Shown: positions 17,261-28,393 of the stretch, piece by piece
Position numbering within the stretch: position 1 is the first letter of the stretch
How the letters are laid out: each line of letters begins with the position of its first letter
Made by a program: the position numbers and the translations under genes
Assembly: GCA_036407035.1 (NCBI GenBank)
Contig: DASXAA010000107.1
Location: 8,639-72,638 of the forward strand
Direction: 5' to 3'
From: JACVRW01 sp036407035
Lineage (GTDB): Bacteria > Actinomycetota > Thermoleophilia > Solirubrobacterales > Thermoleophilaceae
DNA: 64,000 bases
Notes under the pieces: generated by a model
The model's input: the letters and a program-made list of their open reading frames with translations, nothing else
Told to the model about the DNA's origin: nothing
Databases searched by the model: none

Positions 17261-18073
17261 TCAGTGGCGCCGCAGCCAGGCGGTCGCGCGGCGGACGATC
17301 ACCTCGAACCGCGTCCGGACGATCTCGTGGCCGCCCGGCTGGGGGAGCAGCAGGCACTCGAGCCCGCGGCGGCGGGCCGTCCGGCAGGCCGTCGCCGCCT
17401 CTTCGAAGGGCACCGTCCGGTCGTCGCGCCCGTGGAACCAGAGCAGCGGGGCGTCGCGCAAGTCGATCGCCGCGGGATCGACGCGGCCGGCGATGATCAC
17501 GGCGCCGGCAGGGTGGGCGGCGGCCGCTCCGGCCCCACCCCCGCCCGCCTCGCCGCCGCCCCCGATCGCTCCGGCCGCTCCCGTCGCCACACCCAGGGCC
17601 GTCACCGCGCCCGCCGAGTACCCGCCGATGAACACCCGCCGGCGGTCCACGCCCAACCCGCGCGCGTGTCGCTGGATCCATCGCACCGCGGCCGCGCCGT
17701 CGCCCTGAGCGGCGCGTCTGACCTCGTCGAACCCGAGCGTCCTGATCTGAGCCTGCGTCGCGAGCCGGTAATCGGCGGTCGCGGACACGAATCCGCGCGC
17801 GGCCATCGCCTTCGCGTAGGGCTCCATGTCCGCGCGGTTGCCGGCGACGAACCCGCCGCCGAAGAGCCAGACGATCGCCGGCCGCCGCCCCGCGGGCGAG
17901 TGCGGCCGGTAGACGTCGAGCCGCAAGGTCACGGGTTTGCCGGCGTGGTCGCGGGTGTGCCGGTAGGGCACGTCGCGCTGCACGCCGCCGGCGCCCGGCT
18001 CGCCGGAGGCCGTGCTCCCGTCGCCGCCGCAGCCACTCCCCGCGGCGGCCAGCACGATCAGGGTGGCGATCAC
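17261..18073 (-). CDS. Alpha/beta-hydrolase (esterase) lipoprotein
   Basis: About 270 residues. A short hydrophobic signal ends in a lipobox (LAAAGSGC) followed by a Gly/Ser-rich tether, so it is probably a surface lipoprotein. The esterase fold shows the oxyanion strand IVWLFGGGF, the nucleophile elbow GGYSAG, the acid in HGRDDRTVPF and the catalytic His in GGHEIV. A Gly/Ala-rich insertion lies just after the Ser. Start is doubtful: GTG 18073 begins at the signal core without a positive charge. CTG 18085 would add an Arg-Ala-Arg n-region. GTG 18187 would put the 18108-18134 hairpin inside the gene. Confidence 0.75.
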   Translation of the reverse strand: MIATLIVLAAAGSGCGGDGSTASGEPGAGGVQRDVPYRHTRDHAGKPVTLRLDVYRPHSPAGRRPAIVWLFGGGFVAGNRADMEPYAKAMAARGFVSATADYRLATQAQIRTLGFDEVRRAAQGDGAAAVRWIQRHARGLGVDRRRVFIGGYSAGAVTALGVATGAAGAIGGGGEAGGGGAGAAAAHPAGAVIIAGRVDPAAIDLRDAPLLWFHGRDDRTVPFEEAATACRTARRRGLECLLLPQPGGHEIVRTRFEVIVRRATAWLRRH

Positions 18074-18107
18074 ACGTGCGCGCAGGCTGACGATGCTACG
18101 AAAAGGT

Positions 18108-18134
18108 GAGGGGCGCCCATACAGGGCGCCCCTC
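18108..18134 (-). terminator. Perfect 11-bp hairpin, probable terminator downstream of gyrA
   Basis: GAGGGGCGCCC (108-118) pairs perfectly with GGGCGCCCCTC (124-134) around a 5-nt loop. Read on the minus strand it is followed by CACCTTTTC, a short U tract. It lies about 300 bp beyond the gyrA stop and before the esterase start, so it could end gyrA transcription or act as a leader element of the esterase gene. Confidence 0.6.
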
Positions 18135-18428
18135 GAGTACGACTGCTGGACTTTTGCCGGTGGCGAGCCTGCGACCGGAGGGACCACTCCCGGCCCTACG
18201 CCCCCGACGGTGTCTCGGGTTGGACTCCGCTAAACCGTCCGTGCGCCGCCGGCTTGGCCGGCAGCTTCGGGACTACGGGGCCCAGCACCGGTCTAGCGGC
18301 CGGACACCTCCAGGGTCCCGAAAGATCTATGACTCAGTCGGACCACCTCCTTTCCCTGGTCTCTCCATTGAAGCAGACAAGGTGGCCGGACCGGAAGGCC
18401 CAGACCGGAGGCTGCGTCGGAAATCCGG
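18135..18428. other. Gene-free spacer downstream of gyrA
   Basis: Together with the hairpin this leaves about 350 bp between the gyrA stop and the esterase start. Short frames on both strands show no family features or codon bias. Apart from the hairpin at 18108-18134 no clear structure is seen. Confidence 0.5.
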
Positions 18429-21047
18429 CTACTCGTCGTCCTCGGCGGAGTCCGGCGGCTCGCCGGGCGCCTCGTCCTCGAGCACGCTGTCGTCGTCGAG
18501 CACGCTGTCGTCCTCGAGCTCCACCGGTGCGGCGCCGTCGGCGCTCGCCTCGTCGAGCTCGTCCTCCACGTGGGCCGCGGTGTCGGCCGTCGTCTCCATC
18601 ACGAGCGCGACCGCGCTCACCTGGTCGTCCTCGCGCAGGTTCATCACCCGCACGCCCTGCGCCGGCCGGCCCTGCTTGGAGATCCCCCGTACGTCGGTGC
18701 GCTGCACCATCCCGTTCTGGGAGATGAAGACGAGGTCGTGGTGCTCGCGCACGATCAGCGCGCCTGCCAGGCCGCCCTTCTTCTCGGTCAGCCCGATCGT
18801 CTTCACGCCCATCGTGCCGCGGCCCTTGACCGGGTAGTCCTCGATCGGCGTGCGCTTGCCGTAGCCGTTCTCGGTCACCACGAGCAGCTCGGTGCCCGGC
18901 TGCACGACGTCCATGGCGAGGACGTAGTTGTCGCCGCGGTCGACGTTCATGCCCTTCACGCCGCCGGTGTCGCGGCCCATGGGGCGCGCCTGGTCCTCGT
19001 TGAAGCGCGCCGCCTGGCCCGAGCGAGAGACCATGATGATGTCGTCCTCGCCGCTGGTCCGGCGCACGGCGACGAGCTCGTCGTCGTCACGGATCTTGAT
19101 CGCGATGATGCCGTCGGCCTTGATCGGCGTGTTGTAGGCCTCGAACTCGGTCTTCTTGATCTGGCCCTTGCGCGTGGCGAAGACCAGGTACTTGCCCTCC
19201 TTGAACTCGCGCGTGGCCTGGACCGCCTGCACGCGCTCGCCCTCCCGCAACGGCAGCAGGTTGACGAGCGCCCGCCCGCGCGCGGTCCGCGAGGCCTCGG
19301 GCAGCTCATAGACCTTCTGGCGATAGACCTTGCCGCGGTTGGTGAAGAACAACAGGTAGTCGTGCGTGGAGCACACGAAGAGGTGCTCGATGTAGTCGTC
19401 GTCCTTCATCTCCATTCCGGTCACGCCGAGCCCGCCGCGGCGCTGGCTGCGATAGGTCGCGAGCGGCAGCGACTTGATGTAGCCGGACTTGGTGATCGCG
19501 ATGACCATCTGCTGGTCGGCGATCAGGTCCTCGATGTCGATCTCGTCCTCGGAGTGGGTGATCTCGGTGCGGCGCTCGTCGGCGTAGCGCTCCTTGATCT
19601 CGAGCAGCTCCTCCTTGATCAGGCCCATGACGCGCGTCTCGTCGCCGAGGATCTCGCGCAGCTCCTTGATCCGCTCGAGCGTGTCGGCGTGCTCCTGCCT
19701 GACCTTGCCGGCCTCCAGCGCGGTCAGCCTCGCCAGCCGCATGTCGAGGATCGCCTGCGCCTGGATACGGGACAGCTCGAAGCGCTCCATCAGGCCGTCG
19801 CGCGCCGTGTCCGGGTCGCTCGAGCCGCGAATCAGCTCGATGACCGCATCGATGTCGGCGATCGCGACGAGCAGGCCATCGAGGATGTGCAGCCGCGCCT
19901 CGCGCTCGCGGAGCTCGTGCTTGGTGCGGCGGACGATGACGTCGCGCTGGTGGTCGACGTAGTTCTTGACGATCGGCAGCAGCCCGAGCGTGCGCGGCAC
20001 GCCGTCGACCAGGGCGACCATGTTCACGCCGAACGTGACCTGCAGCGGCGTGTGCTTGTAGAGCTTGTTGAGGACGACCTTCGGGATCGCGTCGCGCTTC
20101 AGCTCGATCACGAGGCGGATTCCGGAGCGATCGGACTCGTCCCGCAGATCCGAGATCTCCTTCAGACGCCCGTTGTGCACCTGCTCGGCGATCTTCCGGA
20201 TCAGCCCGCTGCCGTCGTTGCGGCCGTCCCCCTTGGGGACCTGGTAGGGCATCTCGGTGACGATGATCGCCTCCTTGCCCTGGCGCAGCGGCTCGATGTG
20301 GGCGCGCCCGCGGACGACGACCCGGCCGCGGCCGGTGTCGTAGGCCTCGCGGATGCCGCCGTGGCCGACGATGATGCCGCCGGTCGGGAAGTCCGGCCCC
20401 TTGATGTGGCGCTGCAGACCCTTGACGTCGATGTCCGGGTCGTCGATGAAGGCGATGACCGCGTCGACCGCCTCGCCGAGGTTGTGCGGCGGGATGTTGG
20501 TGGCCATCCCGACGGCGATGCCGGACGCGCCGTTGACCAAGAGGTTCGGGAACCGCGCGGGCAGGACGAGCGGCTCCTGGCGGGACTCGTCGTAGTTCGG
20601 GACGAAGTCGACCGTGTCCGAGTCGATATCCCGCAGCATCTCCCTGGCGAGGCTGGCGAGCCGTGCCTCGGTGTAACGCATCGCCGCCGGCGGATCGCTG
20701 TCGATCGACCCGAAGTTGCCCTGCGGATCGACGAGCGGGTACCGCATCGCGAAGTCCTGGCCGAGGCGCACCAGCGTGTCGTAGATCGCCGAGTCGCCGT
20801 GCGGGTGGTAGTCGCCCATGACGCGGCCGACGACGTTCGCGCACTTGCGATGCGGGCGGCCGGGCGTCAGGCCCGCCTCGTTCATCGCGAACAGCACGCG
20901 CCGGTGAACGGGCTTGAGACCGTCGCGCACGTCCGGCAGCGCGCGCCCCACGATCACGCTCATCGCGTAATCGAGGTAGGAGGAGCGCATCTCCTCCTCG
21001 AGGCCGCGCGGCTCGATGTTGCCGCCTGTCAGCTGGTCAATGGACAA
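18429..21047 (-). CDS. gyrA: DNA gyrase subunit A
   Basis: 872 residues, breaking and rejoining DNA for supercoiling as an A2B2 enzyme. The winged-helix domain has YHPHGDSAIYDTLVR with Ser86 and Asp90 at the quinolone-resistance positions (E. coli Ser83/Asp87). The catalytic Tyr125 is in AAMRYTEARL. The C-terminal beta-pinwheel starts after about 505 with the GyrA box QRRGGLG (535-541). The tail (from about 830) is strongly acidic. The start is TTG 21047 with GAGGTGA seven bases upstream; no ATG is near. Serine at position 86 suggests a quinolone-sensitive type, unlike mycobacteria, which have Ala. Confidence 0.96.
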   Translation of the reverse strand: MSIDQLTGGNIEPRGLEEEMRSSYLDYAMSVIVGRALPDVRDGLKPVHRRVLFAMNEAGLTPGRPHRKCANVVGRVMGDYHPHGDSAIYDTLVRLGQDFAMRYPLVDPQGNFGSIDSDPPAAMRYTEARLASLAREMLRDIDSDTVDFVPNYDESRQEPLVLPARFPNLLVNGASGIAVGMATNIPPHNLGEAVDAVIAFIDDPDIDVKGLQRHIKGPDFPTGGIIVGHGGIREAYDTGRGRVVVRGRAHIEPLRQGKEAIIVTEMPYQVPKGDGRNDGSGLIRKIAEQVHNGRLKEISDLRDESDRSGIRLVIELKRDAIPKVVLNKLYKHTPLQVTFGVNMVALVDGVPRTLGLLPIVKNYVDHQRDVIVRRTKHELREREARLHILDGLLVAIADIDAVIELIRGSSDPDTARDGLMERFELSRIQAQAILDMRLARLTALEAGKVRQEHADTLERIKELREILGDETRVMGLIKEELLEIKERYADERRTEITHSEDEIDIEDLIADQQMVIAITKSGYIKSLPLATYRSQRRGGLGVTGMEMKDDDYIEHLFVCSTHDYLLFFTNRGKVYRQKVYELPEASRTARGRALVNLLPLREGERVQAVQATREFKEGKYLVFATRKGQIKKTEFEAYNTPIKADGIIAIKIRDDDELVAVRRTSGEDDIIMVSRSGQAARFNEDQARPMGRDTGGVKGMNVDRGDNYVLAMDVVQPGTELLVVTENGYGKRTPIEDYPVKGRGTMGVKTIGLTEKKGGLAGALIVREHHDLVFISQNGMVQRTDVRGISKQGRPAQGVRVMNLREDDQVSAVALVMETTADTAAHVEDELDEASADGAAPVELEDDSVLDDDSVLEDEAPGEPPDSAEDDE

Positions 21048-21081
21048 GCGAGATCACCTCAACTCGACCCGTAGGTACGTC

Positions 21082-21187
21082 CCAACCTTGATGTCTGTGC
21101 GAAAACCAAGCCAGGCAAGGACGCAGGGAGCCCGCAGTGCGACGCACGCGGGCGACCGAGGACACCGCCTGGCGCCGGTTTGCAGCC

Positions 21188-21204
<17 letters not shown>
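21082..21204 (-). repeat. Nested inverted repeat filling the gyrB-gyrA spacer
   Basis: Perfect 16-bp outer arms CCAACCTTGATGTCTG (21082-21097) and CAGACATCAAGGTTGG (21189-21204). The second arm is the end of gyrB including its stop. Inside are further pairings: TGC/GCA (98-100, 182-184), AAACC/GGTTT (103-107, 177-181), CCAGGC/GCCTGG (111-116, 167-172). A terminal hairpin GCCCGC-A-GTGC / GCAC-GCGGGC (130-153) has a GAC loop. In RNA this would be one long interrupted stem ending about 35 nt before the gyrA TTG. There is no U tract, so it is not a standard terminator. Confidence 0.8.
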
Positions 21205-23623
<2,419 letters not shown>

Positions 23624-23651
23624 GCCGTTCCTTCCGGCCGCTGAATGCCAC

Positions 23652-23694
23652 AAAAAGCCCCGACTCCGTGCCGCCTGGGAACACGGGCCGGGGC
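23652..23694 (-). terminator. Terminator-like hairpin in the gyrB leader (candidate attenuator)
   Basis: On the minus strand a 6-bp GC stem (GCCCCG/CGGGGC, 23657-23662 with 23689-23694) stacks on an inner 5-bp stem (23666-23670 with 23682-23686). It is followed at once by TTTTT (23656-23652). It ends about 28 nt before the gyrB start, leaving no room for a promoter in between, so it probably sits inside the gyrB leader RNA. Confidence 0.6.
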
Positions 23695-23714
23695 GGTCCT
23701 CTCAATGGCCCTGA

Positions 23715-23720
23715 AGTCTA
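23715..23720 (-). promoter_or_regulatory. Possible -10 element for gyrB
   Basis: TAGACT on the minus strand would start transcription near 23708, giving an 85-nt leader that contains the hairpin above. No convincing -35 hexamer is seen 16-18 bp upstream, so this is tentative. Confidence 0.3.
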
Positions 23721-23777
23721 GCAGGCTACCCCCTGCGCCGGACGGGTACGCCGGTAGCAAAATGCCCGCAAATCGCG

Positions 23778-23803
23778 AAAAAACAGCATGTGGAAGCACA
23801 TAC
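23778..23803 (-). terminator. Intrinsic terminator after DUF721 gene
   Basis: Minus strand hairpin GTATGTG-CTTC-CACATGC (23803-23786, one internal mismatch) followed by TG and TTTTTT (23783-23778). It lies 26 bp past the stop of the DUF721 gene and would end the dnaA-dnaN-recF-DUF721 transcript before gyrB. Confidence 0.65.
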
Positions 23804-23829
23804 TTGTTTCCAACTGTTACAGGACTGCT

Positions 23830-24216
23830 TCAGGCGGAATTCGGCCCCGAACCGACCACGAAGCGGAGGCGGCGGACGGGGGTGCCCAGCGGGCGCCGGC
23901 CCGCGGACGTGGGAGGGCCGTCGTCAGGGAGCGCGGAAGACCCGCTGGACCGGTCGGACGAGCCGGCGAGTCGCTGGTTCAGCCGGTCAAGCAGCTCCGG
24001 CCCCAGTAGCTCGAGCTCGGCCGCCCATACCGCCGACGAGCACGCGACCGTGACAGCTCCGTCACGCTCCGAGACCGGCTGCGCCTCCGCGGCGAGCGCC
24101 GGGCCGGCGGCTTCCGCCCAGGCGCCCTGGACTCGCGCGAGGAGGGTGGGCGGCTGGGCGCCCGCGACAGCTCGATCGAGGGCGGCGCCGAGGGGGCGTG
24201 GAGCCGGGCGCCTCAT
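23830..24216 (-). CDS. DUF721/DciA-family protein
   Basis: 128 residues from ATG 24216 (MRRPAPRPLGAALD). The domain reads ARVQGAWAEAAGPALAAEAQPV, then GAVTVACSSAVWAAELELLGPELLDRLN and a final VRRLRFVVG strand, the DUF721 pattern. DciA proteins of this family load the replicative helicase in bacteria without DnaC. In actinobacteria a DUF721 gene stands between recF and gyrB, as here. The longer frame to 24306 adds only low-complexity Arg/Pro. It is the last gene before the terminator at 23778. Confidence 0.85.
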   Translation of the reverse strand: MRRPAPRPLGAALDRAVAGAQPPTLLARVQGAWAEAAGPALAAEAQPVSERDGAVTVACSSAVWAAELELLGPELLDRLNQRLAGSSDRSSGSSALPDDGPPTSAGRRPLGTPVRRLRFVVGSGPNSA

Positions 24217-24709
24217 CGGGCCCTCGACGGGAAGAGGTGGCCGCCGGGCGGGAGCGGGGCAACAAGCGCCGCCCGCGCGTCGGGGGCGGGGGCGGGAACT
24301 GGGCAACGGGGGTCGGGGGGAGGCGAGCGCGTCATCGCGCTCTCGGTCCGAGCGGCGTGCCGCGAAAGGGGATCGGGACCGGACGAACCCGGGGGTGATG
24401 TCGACTTATGGGTCCTATAGCACCCACGAGTCGCCATCACCTGCTGTCCGAGCCACCAAATGCCCCGCGTCGCGGCTCGGACCGCGCACAGTGGCACATA
24501 GTGGTCGCGGTACGACCACAAACGACCACCGTGCGCCGCACCAGCCCGCCGGCGTGCTCCAAACCCAGCGGCACCCCTTCCCCAGCCCAGTCGGCGCCCG
24601 CGGCGAAGCCACCCGGTGAGCCACAGCCGACGCGGAGCCGTGCTGCAGAGCCGGCGAGGCACACCGGACGCGACCCCCGACCACGGCGAACGGCAGGCCG
24701 CCGCCCCCC
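24217..24709. other. 493-bp gene-free spacer between recF and DUF721 genes
   Basis: Unusually long for this otherwise compact cluster. No frame shows family features. It holds a 9-bp inverted repeat GTCCGAGCC/GGCTCGGAC (24446-24454, 24474-24482; 19-nt loop). Next to it GTGGTCG (24501-24507) faces two copies of CGACCAC (24513-24519, 24523-24529). These could be operators or RNA stems near a promoter for the DUF721 gene. There is no DnaA box. Confidence 0.5.
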
Positions 24710-25819
24710 TCACGCCCCCACCCCCACCCTCGACCGCGCCCTCCCCGCCTGCACCTCGACGATCCCGTCGCTCCCCGCTCCCGCCCCCGGCACGTGCTCG
24801 GCCTCCGTCGCCGTGATGACCGCCTGCCCACCGGAGCGCAGCAGGCTCGCCAGCAGCTCGCGCCGCTCGCCGTCGAGCTCGGACATCACGTCGTCCAACA
24901 GCATCAGCGGCGGATGCGAACGGCGCGCGGCCAGCAGCTCCCGCTCCGCGAACAGCAACGCCAGCAGCGCCGCCCGCTGTTGGCCCTGCGATCCGTAGGC
25001 GCGCAGGGACGTGCCGTCGAGCAGCAGCTGCAGGTCGTCGCGGTGCGGCCCGTGCGCCGTGAAGCCCCGCTCGAGGTCGGCCTCGCGTCGCTCACGCAGC
25101 TCGGCGGCAAGTCCGTCGGCGGAGGACGACGCCGACCGCGGCCTGTAGCGCAGCTCCGCGCCCCCCGCCAGGCCGAGCCGCTCGGCAAGCTCGGCGAATG
25201 GGGCGCGCAACCCCTCGACCGCCTCGGCCCGGTCGACCATCATCTGGATGCCGTGGCGCGAGAGCTCGAGGTCCCATGGGTCGAGCGCGCCGGGACCCAC
25301 GAGGCCGGCGCGGATACGACCGAGCAACGAGTTCCGCTGGGCGAGCGAGCGGGAGTAGGCGCTGCGGGTCTCCGCGCGAGAGGGCCAGATGGCGGCCACC
25401 AGCTGGTCGAGATGGCCGCGGCGGGCGGCCGGAGCGCCCTTCACAAGCTCGAGCCGCTCGGGCAGGAACACGTTCACGAGCGGTCGCGCGCTCCCGGCCA
25501 AAGGCGCGCCGCCGACCGCGCTGCCGTCGACGCGTACGCGCTTTGGCTCTCCGGGGCGGAAACCAACCTCGATCCGGTGCGCGGCGTCGTCCGCCGAGAC
25601 CTCGAGCTCCACCCGTGCCACCTGGGCGCCGCGGCGCACGAGCTCGCGCTCGTTCGAGGTCCGCGGCGAGTGGGCGGTGCAGGCGAAGTAGATGCCCTCG
25701 AGCAGGTTGGTCTTGCCGGCGCCGTTCGGCCCGACCACGACCGTCAGGCCCTCCGCCAGCGCGACGTCCGCGTCCTCGTAGTTGCGAAAGTCGCGCAGCT
25801 GGACGCGCGTGACGCGCAT
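24710..25819 (-). CDS. recF: DNA replication and repair protein RecF
   Basis: 369 residues. The N-terminus RVTRVQLRDFRNYEDADVALAEG leads to Walker A GPNGAGKTNLLEGI. The SMC-like signature YGSQGQQRAALLALLFAE and Walker B PPLMLLDDVMSELD close the ATPase. RecF loads RecA at gapped DNA with RecO and RecR, whose genes are not in view. ATG 25819 is 7 bp after the dnaN stop. The Ala/Gly-rich C-terminal end lies beside the long spacer. Confidence 0.94.
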   Translation of the reverse strand: MRVTRVQLRDFRNYEDADVALAEGLTVVVGPNGAGKTNLLEGIYFACTAHSPRTSNERELVRRGAQVARVELEVSADDAAHRIEVGFRPGEPKRVRVDGSAVGGAPLAGSARPLVNVFLPERLELVKGAPAARRGHLDQLVAAIWPSRAETRSAYSRSLAQRNSLLGRIRAGLVGPGALDPWDLELSRHGIQMMVDRAEAVEGLRAPFAELAERLGLAGGAELRYRPRSASSSADGLAAELRERREADLERGFTAHGPHRDDLQLLLDGTSLRAYGSQGQQRAALLALLFAERELLAARRSHPPLMLLDDVMSELDGERRELLASLLRSGGQAVITATEAEHVPGAGAGSDGIVEVQAGRARSRVGVGA

Positions 25820-25826
25820 CGAGATC

Positions 25827-26939
25827 CTACACGTTGAGCCGGATCGGCATCACGAGGTAGAGGAAGCCGGCGCCCTCGTCCCCCGACTGGATGAGGCCCG
25901 GCCGCAGCGGGCTGATCAGCTTCAGCACGAGCTCCTCCGACTCGGCGCTCTCGAGACCCTCCCGGAAGAACTCCGGGTTGAAGCCGATCTCGAGCGACTC
26001 GCCCTTGAACGGCACCGGCAGCGACTCGCTCGCCTCGCCGACGTCCGGCGTCTGCGCCGAGACGTCGAGCGTCCCCTCGCTGAAGCGGAGCCGGAGCGGC
26101 GCGTTCTTCTGTGCCAGCAGGCCGACGCGGCGCACGACCTCGAGCAGCTCGTCGCGGTTCAGCCGCAGCTCGTGCTCGTAGGACTCGGGCAGCAACTGCT
26201 GATAGTTCGGAAAGCGGCCCTCCACCAAGCGCGACGACAGCACCACGTCGGCGACCGTGAAGACCACCTGGTTCTCGAGCGCCGCCACGCCGATCGCCTC
26301 TGCGCCGCCCGCGCCGGCGATGCGACCGAGCTCTTGCAGGGTTCGCGCCGGCACGTTCGCCTCGAGCGAGCCGTCGAGCGGCGTCTCCAGCGTCGTTTCC
26401 TTCACGCCCAACCGGTACGAGTCGGTCGCGACCATCCGGAGCTGCTGACCGTCCGCGGTGACGAGCACGCCGGTGAGATGCGGACGCGTCTCGTCGCGCG
26501 AGGCGGCGCGGGCGACACGCGAGATCGTGTCTACGAACGCGGCGGAGGGGACGCTCAGGACGCCGCTCGTGGGCGGCTCGGGCAGCTTCGGGAAGTCCTC
26601 GACCGGCAGCGTACGCAGGTGGAAGCGTGCCGAGCCCGACACGACCTCGACGTCTTGCTGAGCCGTGCGGTACTCGAGCGAGAGCTGGTCTTTCGGCAGC
26701 GAACGAACGACATCGAGCAGGAGGCGGCCGGGCACGACCGCCCGGCCGTCCGCGGCCTCGTCAGGCTCGAGCGTGACCCGCACGCCGAGCTCCATGTCCG
26801 TTGCCTGCAACTCGGCCTTGCCCTGATCGACCCGGACCAGGACGCCGGCGAGGGTCTGGATCGCGCTGCGGGTGGATGCGCCGCGCACGGCAATGCCGAG
26901 ACGCGCGAGGAACGTTTCACGGGAAACGGTGAGCTTCAA
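25827..26939 (-). CDS. dnaN: DNA polymerase III sliding clamp (beta subunit)
   Basis: 370 residues, the normal clamp length, with three topologically similar domains. Recognisable stretches are MKLTVSRETFLARL, VATDSYRLGVKE, EGRFPNYQQLLP and the C-terminal YLVMPIRL. It encircles DNA and tethers polymerase and repair factors. The start is TTG 26939 with AGGT 11 bases before. The second to seventh codons include TVSRET, which carries the parS-like site at 26913-26928. It is separated by 134 bp from dnaA, with DnaA-box motifs in the gap. Confidence 0.95.
   Translation of the reverse strand: MKLTVSRETFLARLGIAVRGASTRSAIQTLAGVLVRVDQGKAELQATDMELGVRVTLEPDEAADGRAVVPGRLLLDVVRSLPKDQLSLEYRTAQQDVEVVSGSARFHLRTLPVEDFPKLPEPPTSGVLSVPSAAFVDTISRVARAASRDETRPHLTGVLVTADGQQLRMVATDSYRLGVKETTLETPLDGSLEANVPARTLQELGRIAGAGGAEAIGVAALENQVVFTVADVVLSSRLVEGRFPNYQQLLPESYEHELRLNRDELLEVVRRVGLLAQKNAPLRLRFSEGTLDVSAQTPDVGEASESLPVPFKGESLEIGFNPEFFREGLESAESEELVLKLISPLRPGLIQSGDEGAGFLYLVMPIRLNV
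26913..26928 (-). promoter_or_regulatory. parS-like site inside dnaN
   Basis: CGTTTCACGGGAAACG differs from the central parS core GTTTCACGTGAAAC by one base (T to G). It is identical to the copy at 31057-31072. ParB (gene at 32645) would bind it for origin segregation. Confidence 0.75.
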
Positions 26940-26972
26940 CTCAGCTACCTATCTCTTGGGTGTTGTTGGGGC

Positions 26973-26990
26973 TGTGGACAAGTCGACAAG
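26973..26990 (-). promoter_or_regulatory. DnaA box pair in dnaA-dnaN spacer
   Basis: Minus strand TTGTCCACA at 26981-26973 matches the strong DnaA-box consensus exactly. TTGTCGAC directly precedes it (26989-26982). Only these two are seen in the 134-bp spacer, few for a complete actinobacterial oriC. Confidence 0.7.
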
Positions 26991-27073
26991 CGCCATCCGG
27001 GCGCTCTGGAACTGGCTTCGCGTGAGCGGGGAGCTTTTCGCAAAGGCGTTGATTGTGTCAGTACGCCCGGCCG

Positions 27074-28393
27074 TCACGTGCGTTGTGCGAGCCGGCGGCG
27101 GAGGTTGTCGACGGCCGTCTTGACCACCGGATCGGTGCGCACTGCTGCGCTGACGCGGTTGATGGCGTGGAGCACCGTCGTGTGGTTGCGGTCCCCGATC
27201 CCGCGGCCGATCTCGGGCAGGCTGTGGTCGGTCAGCTCACGTGCGAGGTACATCGCGACCTGGCGCGCCGTGGCCACCGCGGCGCGTCTGTCGCGCGCCA
27301 CCAGCGCTTTCGGCTCGACCCCGAACTCTTCGGCCGCGGCATCGAGGATCTCGGGCAGGTCGCAGTGCCGGCGACGTACGTCCTGCCCCAGCCGATCGAG
27401 CACGTGGCGGACAAGTTCCGGCGATGCCGCCTCGCCCTTGAGGGACGCGTACGCCACCACCCGGATCAGCGCTCCCTCCAAGGCCCTGACGCTCGATGAG
27501 ACGTGGGTGGCGATCTCCTCCAGCACCTCAGGACCGACGTCCACGCCGTCGAGACGGGCCCGCTTCTCGAGGATCGCCCGCCGCACGTCCGTGCTGGGCG
27601 GCTCGAGCTCCACCACGAGCCCCGAACGGAACCGCTCTCTCAACCGCGCCTCGATGTCGGGCAGCTCGTCCGGGGTGCGGTCCGACGTGATAACCAGCTG
27701 GTGCCCGGCGTCGAGCAGCGCGTTGAACGTGTGGAAGAACTCCTCGCGTGTCCGCTCCCTGCCGGCGAGGAACTGCACGTCGTCGATCAGCACGATGTCC
27801 GCGCTCCGGAAGCGCTCCTTGAACGCGCTCGTCTCGTGGCGCCTGATCGCCGCGACGAAGTCGCTCGTAAACTCCTCGACCGTGGCGTAGCGGACACTCA
27901 ACCCGGTCCCCCAGTGGCGCACGTAGTTGCCGATCGCGTGAAGGAGATGCGTCTTTCCGAGCCCGGGCGGGCCGTACATGAAGAGCGGGTTGTAGGCCTG
28001 CGCCGGCAGCTCCGCGACCGCCAGCGACGCCGCGTGGGCGAAGCGATTGCCGGCGCCGATCACGAACTGCTCGAACGTGAACCGCGGGTTCAGGCGGTCG
28101 TCCTCGGCCGCCGCGGGCGAGCGGGGCGCCGCCGGGCGCGGCTGCCAGTCGCCGCCGACGATCTCGACGACGGTCCTGTCGCCCAGGCAGCGGCTCGCGG
28201 CGCGCCGGAGCAGCGGCAGATAGCGCTCGCCGACCGACGTGCGGATGTGCTCCGGCGCCCGGACGTAGAGGACGTTGCCCTCGATCCCGGCGAGCTCCAG
28301 CGGCTCGAGCCAGATGTGGAACTTGAAGTCGGGGGTCTCCCGTCTCAGCTCCGATCGGATGTCGTCCCAGGTCGACTCGAGCGGTTCACGCAC
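27074..28393 (-). CDS. dnaA: Chromosomal replication initiator protein DnaA
   Basis: 439 residues, GTG start with AGGAGGG upstream (spacing about 12). Domain I is short. The AAA+ domain has Walker A GPPGLGKTHLLHAIGN and Walker B IVLIDDVQFLAGR. The C-terminal DNA-binding domain ends with the DnaA-box-reading motif RNHTTVLHAINRVS. It opens the origin and loads the helicase. It lacks the long acidic domain II typical of streptomycetes. It is divergent from rpmH, across 273 bp. Confidence 0.97.
   Translation of the reverse strand: MREPLESTWDDIRSELRRETPDFKFHIWLEPLELAGIEGNVLYVRAPEHIRTSVGERYLPLLRRAASRCLGDRTVVEIVGGDWQPRPAAPRSPAAAEDDRLNPRFTFEQFVIGAGNRFAHAASLAVAELPAQAYNPLFMYGPPGLGKTHLLHAIGNYVRHWGTGLSVRYATVEEFTSDFVAAIRRHETSAFKERFRSADIVLIDDVQFLAGRERTREEFFHTFNALLDAGHQLVITSDRTPDELPDIEARLRERFRSGLVVELEPPSTDVRRAILEKRARLDGVDVGPEVLEEIATHVSSSVRALEGALIRVVAYASLKGEAASPELVRHVLDRLGQDVRRRHCDLPEILDAAAEEFGVEPKALVARDRRAAVATARQVAMYLARELTDHSLPEIGRGIGDRNHTTVLHAINRVSAAVRTDPVVKTAVDNLRRRLAQRT

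Noticed and set aside
18570..21074. 834-codon open frame on the plus strand
   Set aside because: Antisense shadow of gyrA; composition is Arg/Leu/Asp/Val-rich without family motifs, as expected in GC-rich DNA.
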